41,062 nucleotides of DNA from positions 7,802-48,863 of the forward strand of contig JAPYSB010000014.1 in the NCBI GenBank assembly GCA_029936675.1, written 5' to 3'. Below the pieces are notes generated by a model. It had not been told where the DNA came from. It saw only the letters and a list, made by a program, of their open reading frames with translations, and ran no database searches. Made by a program: the position numbers and the translations under genes. The DNA comes from Dehalococcoidia bacterium. Lineage in GTDB: Bacteria > Chloroflexota > Dehalococcoidia > Lucifugimonadales > UBA826. How positions within the stretch are numbered: the stretch's first letter is position 1; each line of letters starts with the position of its first letter. Shown here one piece after another: positions 32,966 to 40,705 of this stretch.

Positions 32966-34534
32966 ATGTTGGATGTACTAATACACAGTGGGACGATAAT
33001 GGATGGCACGGGTAATGTTGGCTATGCAGGAGCCGTTGGAATAACCGGAGATTCACTTTCAGTACATCTTGGCGATGTCTCTGATCTTGAAGCGGCTAGG
33101 AAAATTGATGCGACTGGGTATGTGGTAAGCCCTGGATTTATTGATTTACATTCTCATGCCGGTTTAACTATTTTGGGAGAGCCCCATCACGACCCCAAGA
33201 TACGTCAAGGGGTCACAACAGAATTGGTAGGGATCGATGGAATTTCACACGCGCCATTTAAAACCACAGAGGAATTGGAGAGGTATATTTGGCTGGACTC
33301 GGGATTGAACGGATATCCTCCTATGCCTCCAGATTGGCTGAGTGTCAGTGAATTATTGAGAAAGTATGAGGAAACTGTAGCGGTCAATGTCGCCTATATT
33401 TTGGGAAATTCTCCTGTGAGAATTTGGGGAGTTGGATGGGGACAAAAAGAAGCAACCAAGGCTGAAATTGAAAACATGAAGTCGGTGGTTAGAGAGGCTA
33501 TGGAGGAAGGGGCATGGGGTATTTCGACCGGCTTAGATTATCCTCCAGGAGCCTATGCTTCTACCGAGGAATTGATTGAGTTATCAAGGGTAAGTGCAAA
33601 ACTTGGTGGCTTCTACCATACTCACACAAGGGTCAGCCTCAAAAGCAAGGGTAGACTTGCCCCTTGGATGGAAGCTCTTGAGATTGGCAGAGGCGCGGAT
33701 ATCCCGGTCCACCTTACTCATTTTCGGCAGGGTTTCCAGGGTGACGGAAGCCACTTGGACTATCTTGGCCTCGTAGAAGATGCCCGGGATGGAGGTATGG
33801 ATGTAACCTTCGACTGCTATACCTACCCTTATTCGGGCACAACAATCACTATCGGATTTCCTTTTTGGGCAAAAGATGGTGGTCCGGAGAGGCTCATCGA
33901 GGCACTGCGGGATGCAGATGATAGGGCCAGAATGAAAAGAGAGATGTCTGAAGAGTCGATAAAGGACAACTGGTTAACCAATTTTAATCAACCAAAGAAC
34001 AAAATATATGAGGGCAAATCAATTGCGGAGATATCGGATCTAAGAGATCAAGATTCCAGAGATGCCCTCTTTGATTTATTGCTTGAGGAAAATCTAGGAA
34101 TATCGACAGTTGGTCTTGGAACCAACCCACAAACCCTACCCGATTTTGTATCTCATCCAGCCGGGATGATAGCCAGTGACGCGATCCTTTTTGGAGATCA
34201 TCCCAATCCCAGAACATATGGATGCTTTCCTGTAGTCCTGGCAGAATTCGTAAGGGCTGAAAAACAGCTTCGCTTGCCGGAGGCTATCCGTAAGATGACC
34301 TCCTTCCCTGCCCAGCGGCTTGGATTGCAGAATCGAGGGATAATCAAAGATGGGTTCAAGGCTGATTTAGTTTTATTTAACCCACACACTGTGAAGGCCT
34401 TGGCGACAAAAGATAATCCAAAGCAATATCCGGTTGGAATCGACTATGTTTTTGTTAATGGGAAGGCGGTTGTAGACAAAGGTGAGAATACTGGAGCTAC
34501 ACCAGGAAAAGCTTTAAGACGAGGCAGAGCGTAA
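32966..34534 (+). CDS. N-acyl-D-amino-acid deacylase-like amidohydrolase
   Basis: The 522-residue protein follows D-aminoacylase: IHSGTIMDGTGN at the start, SPGFIDLHSHAG with His62 and His64, YHTHTRV, VHLTHF and an ASDA segment (MIASDAILFGDHP) for the metal Asp. The zinc-ligand Cys of the family (GNCG, Cys96 in the Alcaligenes enzyme) is Asp91 here (GIDGIS). It would hydrolyse N-acyl-D-amino acids or related N-acyl/ureido compounds, but the ligand change makes the substrate uncertain. The C-terminus has the usual ADLVLFNP. A PPOX-fold gene follows after 4 nt. Confidence 0.9.
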   Translation: MLDVLIHSGTIMDGTGNVGYAGAVGITGDSLSVHLGDVSDLEAARKIDATGYVVSPGFIDLHSHAGLTILGEPHHDPKIRQGVTTELVGIDGISHAPFKTTEELERYIWLDSGLNGYPPMPPDWLSVSELLRKYEETVAVNVAYILGNSPVRIWGVGWGQKEATKAEIENMKSVVREAMEEGAWGISTGLDYPPGAYASTEELIELSRVSAKLGGFYHTHTRVSLKSKGRLAPWMEALEIGRGADIPVHLTHFRQGFQGDGSHLDYLGLVEDARDGGMDVTFDCYTYPYSGTTITIGFPFWAKDGGPERLIEALRDADDRARMKREMSEESIKDNWLTNFNQPKNKIYEGKSIAEISDLRDQDSRDALFDLLLEENLGISTVGLGTNPQTLPDFVSHPAGMIASDAILFGDHPNPRTYGCFPVVLAEFVRAEKQLRLPEAIRKMTSFPAQRLGLQNRGIIKDGFKADLVLFNPHTVKALATKDNPKQYPVGIDYVFVNGKAVVDKGENTGATPGKALRRGRA

Positions 34535-34538
34535 CATC

Positions 34539-35003
34539 ATGCTTACTAATGAGATAAGGGCCTTGATAGAAAATCATAGTGCCGGGATGGTTGCCACTGT
34601 CAACACCGATGGGACCCCTTCAGTTTCCCCCAAAGCAACCTTCTTGATTCTTGCTAATGACCAGTTAGCCTTTTCCAATATTCGATCTCCACATACAGTG
34701 CAAAATATAAAAAATAGACCCAATGTTGAAGTATGTTTTATAGATATGATTCTTCGCAAGTCCGCGAGGATTACCGGAACTGCAAAATATATAGAAAAAA
34801 GTGAAGCTGACCCGAAATTAATTGAAAAATTTAAAAACGCATATGAAGACTATTTGGATGCAATGTCAGGATTTATTTTAATCAAGGTAAATAATGCTAC
34901 ATTGATACTGTCTCCAGCCTACGATTTAGGATTAACTGAGAATGAATTGAGGGAAACACATATGAGTAAATTGAATAACATTTACCCTGACCAACTCTCG
35001 TGA
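34539..35003 (+). CDS. PPOX-fold pyridoxamine-oxidase-like flavoprotein
   Basis: The 154-residue protein has the split-barrel pattern: NHSAGMVATVNTDGTPSVSPKATFLIL, LAFSNIRSPHTVQNIKNRPNVEVCFID and ARITGTAKYIEK. It may bind FMN or F420. Its ATG lies 4 nt after the deacylase stop, so the genes are co-transcribed and perhaps co-translated. No biochemical role can be assigned. It is the third PPOX-fold gene in the window. Confidence 0.88.
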   Translation: MLTNEIRALIENHSAGMVATVNTDGTPSVSPKATFLILANDQLAFSNIRSPHTVQNIKNRPNVEVCFIDMILRKSARITGTAKYIEKSEADPKLIEKFKNAYEDYLDAMSGFILIKVNNATLILSPAYDLGLTENELRETHMSKLNNIYPDQLS

Positions 35004-35010
35004 CAATCCG

Positions 35011-35616
35011 ATGACAATTTTAGAAAATGACACAGTATATGAAGACGAGATTTTTTCAGGAGTAAAAGCTTTATCTCTGAAGGTTTCAAGATCGACATTC
35101 GAGGAATGCCGGTTTTTAGACTGTGATCTTGCCGAAGCGGAATTTGATGGATGCAGGTTTATCGAATGCGAGTTTAGAAATTCAAATCTTAACGTAACTA
35201 AATTGACGGGTAGCCGGTTTTTTGAAAGTCAATTTAAAGAATGTAAAGTGACAGGAATTAATTGGACCTCACTCGATTGGACCGGCATAACTGTATCGGC
35301 TCCTATGGCTTTCGAATCTTGTGATTTGAGTTTTTCAGTATTTAATTCGCTCAGTCTTCCAGGATTGGTAATAAAGAATTGCAAAGCGTGGAACGTAGAT
35401 TTTGAGTCGTGCGATTTAACTCACTCTGAATTCACAAATACAGATTTACAAGACGCTCGTTTTAATGGAACTAAACTGGATAAATCCGATTTTGATGGTG
35501 CAGTTAATTATTATATTGACCCAAAAGGTAATTCCATTCGGGGCGCAAATTTTTCTTTTCCAGAGGTAATTAATCTACTAAAAGCCTTTGACATCAAAAT
35601 TGAAGGTTCTAATTAG
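35011..35616 (+). CDS. Pentapeptide-repeat protein
   Basis: The 201-residue protein shows A(D/N)LxX-type repeats: CRFLDCDLAEAEFDGCRFIECEFRNSNL, a less regular middle (INWTSLDWTGI), then CDLTHSEFTNTDLQDARFNGTKLDKSDFDGA. This folds as a right-handed quadrilateral beta-helix. The C-terminal YYIDPKGNSIRGANFSFPEV, then LLKAFDIKIE resembles the tail seen in Qnr/McbG-like pentapeptide proteins, which protect DNA gyrase; a gyrase role is only a suggestion. It follows the PPOX gene after 7 nt. Confidence 0.88.
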   Translation: MTILENDTVYEDEIFSGVKALSLKVSRSTFEECRFLDCDLAEAEFDGCRFIECEFRNSNLNVTKLTGSRFFESQFKECKVTGINWTSLDWTGITVSAPMAFESCDLSFSVFNSLSLPGLVIKNCKAWNVDFESCDLTHSEFTNTDLQDARFNGTKLDKSDFDGAVNYYIDPKGNSIRGANFSFPEVINLLKAFDIKIEGSN

Positions 35617-35677
35617 ATCAGCCACACTTCCGTAGCATGAAGCTACAATTTAAAGACACTTTGCACAATGAGGGTTG

Positions 35678-36910
35678 ATGATTAAACTGAATCCTTCCAA
35701 AATACCGCCATTACCTATTCTTGTCACAAGCTTGTCTGTTTCAGCAGCATTATTGGGTGATGCGATGTTGTATGTGGTTATGCCTTCACGACCTGAATTA
35801 TGGGATTTGACCATCGTCCAGGTTGGGATACTTCTTTCAATAAACCGACTAGTTAGATTGGTTACCAATCCGCTGAGTTCCGTTTTTGTAGAAAAATATG
35901 GAGTGTATACCCCGTTCAGGATATCTCTGCTAGCTTCTTTGGGGGTTTTGGTGGCGTATGCATTTTCTAAAAACTTTATCGTTTTGGTTCTTGCACGTCT
36001 TCTTTGGGGAACCTGTTGGTCTGTTTTACGTCTTGTATCTCAATGGGTGGCCTCAGAGCAAAGCACCAAAGAAAACATAGGCCTGAACCTCTCCAGCAAT
36101 GCATCTATAATTCGAATAGGGTCGATAGGCGGTGCTGTATTTGGAGGACTCTTATCTGACTACCTCGGGTATGAAGTGGCCTTTATGCTTTTTGGAATAT
36201 TCACCTTGATCGGTTTCTTTACCTGGATTCGTAGATCCGGTTATCAACACAAGGAGAAATCAATCAAGAAGGGAAGAAAAGCAACTGAGTTTATTGGTGT
36301 CTTGAAAGATCCCAATGTGTTAATACTGAGTATTGCGAGCATGCTCGCCGGGTTAGTGTTTTCAGGCCTTATAGGAGCCACTCTGGGGCATTTTTTAAGA
36401 TACAAGTATGGATTAGATTTTGATCTTATATTAATAACTTTAGGAGTAGCGACTGTCACTGGATTTGCATTAGGCATCAAAAGCTGCACAGAAGTATTTG
36501 TCGGGCCCTTCGGAGGTTATTTTTCTGATAAATACGGAAGGTATAAAACTTTGGTTTTATCTTCACTATTTACTTCAATAGGACTTATAGGGTTAGGGAA
36601 CTTTGATTCACTGTTAAGTATTTTTATCGTTCTCATATTGGTGTTTGCCATGGGAGTTATGTTGATGATGCAGCTTTTAACTTTGGTTGGAGTTGTCGCT
36701 AATGATGAATCACGCTCACAGGTTTTTTCTGTTTACAATACTTTCCAGGATTTCGGTTCTGCTCTTGGTCCTCTAGTTGGGCTTTCTTTAATAACAGCGA
36801 ATTTGTTGCCAATGGTGTACTCCATAAGTGGCGTTTGCTTGTTCCTTTTGATATTAGGGACATGTCTATTTCTAAACAAAAGGAAACCGACATCACTTGA
36901 GATAACCTAA
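35678..36910 (+). CDS. Major facilitator superfamily transporter
   Basis: The 410-residue membrane protein has about twelve hydrophobic segments. MFS loop motifs are visible, for example PLSSVFVEKYGVYTPFRISLL after the second helix and GGYFSDKYGRYKTLVLSS after the eighth, with GSALGPLVGLSLI in the C-terminal half. It is an inner-membrane secondary transporter of the drug/metabolite type; direction and substrate are unknown. The ATG at 35678 was preferred to the TTG at 35675, because GAGGG is immediately upstream. It is followed by a nucleoside hydrolase gene, which hints at nucleoside uptake, but this is weak. Confidence 0.9.
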   Translation: MIKLNPSKIPPLPILVTSLSVSAALLGDAMLYVVMPSRPELWDLTIVQVGILLSINRLVRLVTNPLSSVFVEKYGVYTPFRISLLASLGVLVAYAFSKNFIVLVLARLLWGTCWSVLRLVSQWVASEQSTKENIGLNLSSNASIIRIGSIGGAVFGGLLSDYLGYEVAFMLFGIFTLIGFFTWIRRSGYQHKEKSIKKGRKATEFIGVLKDPNVLILSIASMLAGLVFSGLIGATLGHFLRYKYGLDFDLILITLGVATVTGFALGIKSCTEVFVGPFGGYFSDKYGRYKTLVLSSLFTSIGLIGLGNFDSLLSIFIVLILVFAMGVMLMMQLLTLVGVVANDESRSQVFSVYNTFQDFGSALGPLVGLSLITANLLPMVYSISGVCLFLLILGTCLFLNKRKPTSLEIT

Positions 36911-36935
36911 AACCATTCAATTGGTAGGAGTGAAA

Positions 36936-37898
36936 ATGAAGAATTATTCTAAACCCGTCATCATCGATTGTGACCCTGGGGTTGATGATGCTGCGGCGCT
37001 GTTTCTGGCGCTTTCCCACAAAAACCTGGAAATACAAGCTATAACGACTATTTTTGGGAATGTAGGACTTCAACAAACGACTACCAACGCGCTCAAGATT
37101 TTGGAGGTAGCTGGAAAAACTGACGTGCCGGTGTTTAGGGGAGTGGAAAAGACATTTGATTATCGAGACCCAATAGATTCTAAAAATGTGCATGGCAACG
37201 ACGGGCTTGGTAACAATTTTTTCCCTGAACCTTCTACAAACCAATTGATGACCCAGCATGCTGTATTAGCTACGATTGATTTGGCCAAGAAATTTAAAGG
37301 TGAGCTTACGTATGTCGCTTTGGGAAGACTAACGAATTTAGCACATGCAATTAGCCTAGAACCTTCTATTGTTAATTCCATAAAAGAGGTCGTGGTCATG
37401 GGAGGGGCAATTAATGTGCCAGGTAATATTTCGCCAACGGCGTCGGCTAATTTATTTGGCGATGTACATGGAGCGTCTGTTGTGTATAGGTCGGGAATTA
37501 ACCTTACCCAAATAGGTTTGGATGTCTGTAACGAAGTAGAAATCTCCCCTGATAACCAAGAAGAAATTTGGAACCTAAATTCTACTGTGTCCCAATTTTT
37601 GGAGAAAATTGTTCCGGTTCACAGAAGTGCATACCAAACTCATCAGATAGGTACGAAAATTCCAGGTGCGGCCAGGTTTAATGACATGCCTGCGGTGGGC
37701 TATACCATCGATCCAACTTTATTTAAATGTGAAACATTGCGAATTCATTTTGAGACGCTAGGAGAGTTCACTAAAGGCCAAACAGTTGCAGATCCAAAAC
37801 ACTTTGTTGAGGATGCGCAAAATGTTAATGTGGCAATGAAAGTGGATTCAGAGGAATTGGTGAAACTTTGGATGGATGGGATTAAAAGCTATTCTTGA
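36936..37898 (+). CDS. Nucleoside hydrolase, second copy
   Basis: The 320-residue protein has the signature VIIDCDPGVDDAAALFLAL, then TTIFGNVGLQQTTTNAL, VALGRLTNLAHAI and VMGGAINVPGNISPTASANLFGDVHGA, all typical of the family. In place of the usual HDP motif near the C-terminus, FNDMPAVGYTIDPTLF is seen, so the substrate may differ. The ATG at 36936 was chosen for AGGAG 5 nt upstream. It lies 25 nt after the MFS gene. It would cleave ribonucleosides, perhaps those imported by the MFS protein. Confidence 0.9.
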   Translation: MKNYSKPVIIDCDPGVDDAAALFLALSHKNLEIQAITTIFGNVGLQQTTTNALKILEVAGKTDVPVFRGVEKTFDYRDPIDSKNVHGNDGLGNNFFPEPSTNQLMTQHAVLATIDLAKKFKGELTYVALGRLTNLAHAISLEPSIVNSIKEVVVMGGAINVPGNISPTASANLFGDVHGASVVYRSGINLTQIGLDVCNEVEISPDNQEEIWNLNSTVSQFLEKIVPVHRSAYQTHQIGTKIPGAARFNDMPAVGYTIDPTLFKCETLRIHFETLGEFTKGQTVADPKHFVEDAQNVNVAMKVDSEELVKLWMDGIKSYS

Positions 37899-38007
37899 TC
37901 TGATGGATTGGAGATGAAAAAGATTCAGTCATTAAGTTCCTGATGGGATCGAACCTCAAGATACAGTGCGGGCACATCTTTACACCCTAAGTAGATAATG
38001 TGATTAC

Positions 38008-39429
38008 ATGAATAATAAAACTGACTCTCAATTAGCTTTGGAAGAAATATGGGCTTTTAGCGGTATGGATGATTCACTTCTCCAAAGGGCTACGCTCACT
38101 GGTTTGGAGCCTGTATTGCCATCTGTTTATAAAACCGGTGTTGCCGCCCAATCGACTATAGCCGCCTCGGCTCTAGCTGCTTCTGAAATGTGGAGATGGA
38201 GAACTGGCAGAAGCCAAGATGTCTCTGTCGATATGAAGCATGCCGCTATAGGGTTTCGCAGTGAAAGATACACTCAAATAAATGAGGGTACATCAAAGAC
38301 GTTCGCAAGTAGTGGAGTAAGTGACGACCCTTCTGAGGTTCACGGATTCTATAAATGTGGTGATGGTGGCTGGCTACAAATACACGGTAATTATCCGGCA
38401 CATAAACTGGGTGTCATAGAGGCATTCAGTTGTGAACCGACAAAAAAAGCCGTGCAAGACACACTTTCAAAAATGACGTCCTTAGAGGCTGAGACTTATC
38501 TGACTGAAAGAGCTTTACCGGCCGGGATGATGCGTACTCTTGATGAATGGTCTGTTCACCCGCAGGGTTCGGCAGTATCTAACCTTCCTCTCATGGAGAT
38601 AGAAAAAATAGGTGAGGCGGATCCTCTCAATTTCTCAGATAACCCGAAAAGACCCCTTGAAGGAATCAAAGTTTTAGAGCTTACCAAGGTATTGGCAGGC
38701 CCCCTGATGGGAAGGACTCTTGGGGAACACGGGGCCAATGTTCTTTGGTTAAATGCTCCCCATCTTGATGTTATAGATGGTCTGATAATGGATATGTCGA
38801 AAGGTAAGTATCCAGCTCATCTTGATCTTGACGACAGGGAGGATAAGGTGACCTTTACCGAGTTATCTAAATCCGCTGATGTGTTTATACAAGGGTATAG
38901 ACCTGGAAGCATAGCCTCCAAAGGGTTTTCTCCTTACGATATGGCCAAGATTCGTCCAGGGATTGTTTGTGTAGAGATTTCAGCATTCAGCCATGAGGGC
39001 CCATGGTCGAGTAGACGCGGGTTTGACAGTATCGTTCAGACAGTCAGTGGTATCGGTAGAGAAGGTGGAATTGCAAAGAGCCAAGAAGGAATGGTGCATT
39101 TGCCTTGCCAGGCTTTGGATCACGGTACCGGATATCTTGGTGCCTTTGGTGCAATGGTGGCACTCCTAAAACAAAGGCGAGAAGGTGGTAGTTGGAGGGT
39201 TCGATTATCACTCGCACAAACAGGTCATTGGTTAAAATTACTGGGTCGGCTGAATGAAATTTCTTCACCCGATATTTCAAGGTCGGATATTTCAGAATAT
39301 TTAGGTGAAGTGGATTCACCATACGGAAAAGTTTCTTTTACAAAGCCTGTAGCTGTACTCTCTGAAACTCCAGGCTTTTGGGCATTACCGCCATCTCCTT
39401 TTGGCTCCTACGAACCCATGTGGCTTTAG
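38008..39429 (+). CDS. CaiB/BaiF CoA-transferase with an N-terminal partial repeat
   Basis: The 473-residue protein has an unusual order. Residues 1 to about 210 resemble the middle and C-terminal parts of a family III CoA-transferase (KTGVAAQSTIAASALAASEMWRWRTGRSQDVSVDM). From about residue 215 a second, more complete N-terminal half begins: LEGIKVLELTKVLAGPLMGRTLGEHGANVLW, GYRPGSIASKGFSPYDM and CQALDHGTGYLGAFGAMVAL with Asp371 in the catalytic position. It ends soon after, so together the two halves may make one enzyme unit. No clear ribosome-binding site is seen. The substrate is unknown. Confidence 0.85.
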   Translation: MNNKTDSQLALEEIWAFSGMDDSLLQRATLTGLEPVLPSVYKTGVAAQSTIAASALAASEMWRWRTGRSQDVSVDMKHAAIGFRSERYTQINEGTSKTFASSGVSDDPSEVHGFYKCGDGGWLQIHGNYPAHKLGVIEAFSCEPTKKAVQDTLSKMTSLEAETYLTERALPAGMMRTLDEWSVHPQGSAVSNLPLMEIEKIGEADPLNFSDNPKRPLEGIKVLELTKVLAGPLMGRTLGEHGANVLWLNAPHLDVIDGLIMDMSKGKYPAHLDLDDREDKVTFTELSKSADVFIQGYRPGSIASKGFSPYDMAKIRPGIVCVEISAFSHEGPWSSRRGFDSIVQTVSGIGREGGIAKSQEGMVHLPCQALDHGTGYLGAFGAMVALLKQRREGGSWRVRLSLAQTGHWLKLLGRLNEISSPDISRSDISEYLGEVDSPYGKVSFTKPVAVLSETPGFWALPPSPFGSYEPMWL

Positions 39430-39454
39430 GTGTTTATGAGGCAAAAATTCCGAT

Positions 39455-39471
39455 GAAATGTGTTACATTTC
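39455..39471. promoter_or_regulatory. Inverted repeat upstream of the aldo/keto reductase gene
   Basis: GAAATGT-GTT-ACATTTC has perfect 7-bp arms around a 3-nt centre, 34 nt before the aldo/keto reductase start. It is well placed for an operator; no regulator is encoded nearby. Confidence 0.4.
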
Positions 39472-39505
39472 CTGAATACTGACATTACTGGCAAAAGGAT
39501 TAATT

Positions 39506-40495
39506 ATGGAGCAGCGGCAATTAGGAGATAGCGACCTTTATACATCAGCCTTAGGGTTTGGCACCTGGGAGATGAGCACCACAATGTATGGGCATATTGA
39601 TATTAAAGAGGCGAGTGATGCTGTCGGGGCTGCGATTGATCACGGAGTGACTATGTTTGATACAGCGGAGGTTTATGGCCCCTATCATTCAGAGGAACTT
39701 TTAGGTAAAGCTCTGGGGCAAAAGAGGAAAGATATAGTCCTAGTTAGCAAAGTCGGTTTTGAATATGACGATGATGGGAAAAATGTTGGTAGAAATTCTA
39801 AATACGATAATGTAATCTCCCGTGCCGAAGGTTGCTTGGAGAGATTAAATACAGATTTCCTTGATTTGCTTCTAATACATTGGCCAGACCACGACACTCC
39901 ATTTGAAGAGCCAATTCGTGCGTTGGAAAAATTGAAAGAGGATGGCAAGATTCGACATTATGGTGTCTCAAATTTCACCCCAGAAATGTTGGGTGAATGC
40001 GAAAAATACGGTCACATGGCAGCAAATCAAGTGGGGTATCACATGTTTGATCGCCGCATGGAGTCAGCTGTCCTTCCTTATTGTAAGGAGAACAATATTG
40101 GGTTTATGGCATATGGCACCCTTGGATTCGGACTTCTATCGGGCGCTTTCACATCTGAAACAACATTTGGAGAAGGTGATTGGAGAAGTAGTGGCATGGC
40201 ATTTCGCCTTCCGTTGTTTCAAGAAGAAGAATTCACAAAAGAATTAAAAGTGGTTGAGAAATTGAAGGTCATTGCACATGATCACGGTAAATCAGTGGCA
40301 CAAATGGCGATCGCATGGACACTGGGTCACCCTGCGGTATCAGTTGGATTGGTTGGGGTTAGAAATGAAAGGGAACTTAAAGAAAATGTGGCTGCCGTGG
40401 ATTGGAAGCTCAATGAAGAGACAAGGAAGAAAATTGATGCAGTCTTTGCAGACGAAGAAGTGACAACGCACATAAATACTGACCAGGCAATATAA
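39506..40495 (+). CDS. Aldo/keto reductase
   Basis: The 329-residue protein carries the catalytic tetrad: MFDTAEVYG with Asp52 and Tyr57, LVSKVGFEYD with Lys82 and LLIHWPDH with His125. The NAD(P)H site is seen in HYGVSNFTPEML, ANQVGYHMFDR and VSVGLVGVRNERELKEN. It reduces aldehydes or ketones in the cytoplasm, or the reverse. AAGGA lies 6 nt before the ATG. It may process aldehydes from the nearby aldolases, but the substrate is unknown. Confidence 0.93.
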   Translation: MEQRQLGDSDLYTSALGFGTWEMSTTMYGHIDIKEASDAVGAAIDHGVTMFDTAEVYGPYHSEELLGKALGQKRKDIVLVSKVGFEYDDDGKNVGRNSKYDNVISRAEGCLERLNTDFLDLLLIHWPDHDTPFEEPIRALEKLKEDGKIRHYGVSNFTPEMLGECEKYGHMAANQVGYHMFDRRMESAVLPYCKENNIGFMAYGTLGFGLLSGAFTSETTFGEGDWRSSGMAFRLPLFQEEEFTKELKVVEKLKVIAHDHGKSVAQMAIAWTLGHPAVSVGLVGVRNERELKENVAAVDWKLNEETRKKIDAVFADEEVTTHINTDQAI

Positions 40496-40566
40496 GGGTC
40501 TGAGAGGAGACATCGCACGGCCCGGTTGGATTTCTCAGCTAATGAAAAATTATTGGTATATGAGTG

Positions 40567-40584
40567 ATATGGATGCATCCATAT
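40567..40584. promoter_or_regulatory. Perfect 18-bp palindrome
   Basis: ATATGGATGCATCCATAT is a perfect inverted repeat with no spacer. It lies between the aldo/keto reductase and the lipoprotein gene, 121 nt before the latter start, and could be an operator for a dimeric regulator or a part of an mRNA structure. Confidence 0.5.
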
Positions 40585-40596
40585 AAGGGCGGATAC

Positions 40597-40630
40597 GCAG
40601 GTATAATTACTGTTGTAATTGGGTGCCTGC
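40597..40630 (+). other. Possible bipartite stem-loop
   Basis: An inner 6-bp stem (AATTAC-TGTT-GTAATT, 40605-40620) is enclosed by an outer 5-bp stem (GCAGG at 40597-40601 with CCTGC at 40626-40630). No T tract follows, so it is not a standard terminator. It could be a leader structure or chance. Confidence 0.3.
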
Positions 40631-40705
40631 TGCAGATAGTATTTTATGAATGCCAAAACATTGTTTTAGGCAATGATAATTAACATCATATGAGGATATT
40701 TTAGT

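Noticed and set aside
36699-37259. Minus-strand 186-residue frame
   Set aside because: It overlaps the MFS and nucleoside hydrolase genes, which have strong family motifs; its own sequence is low in any recognisable pattern.
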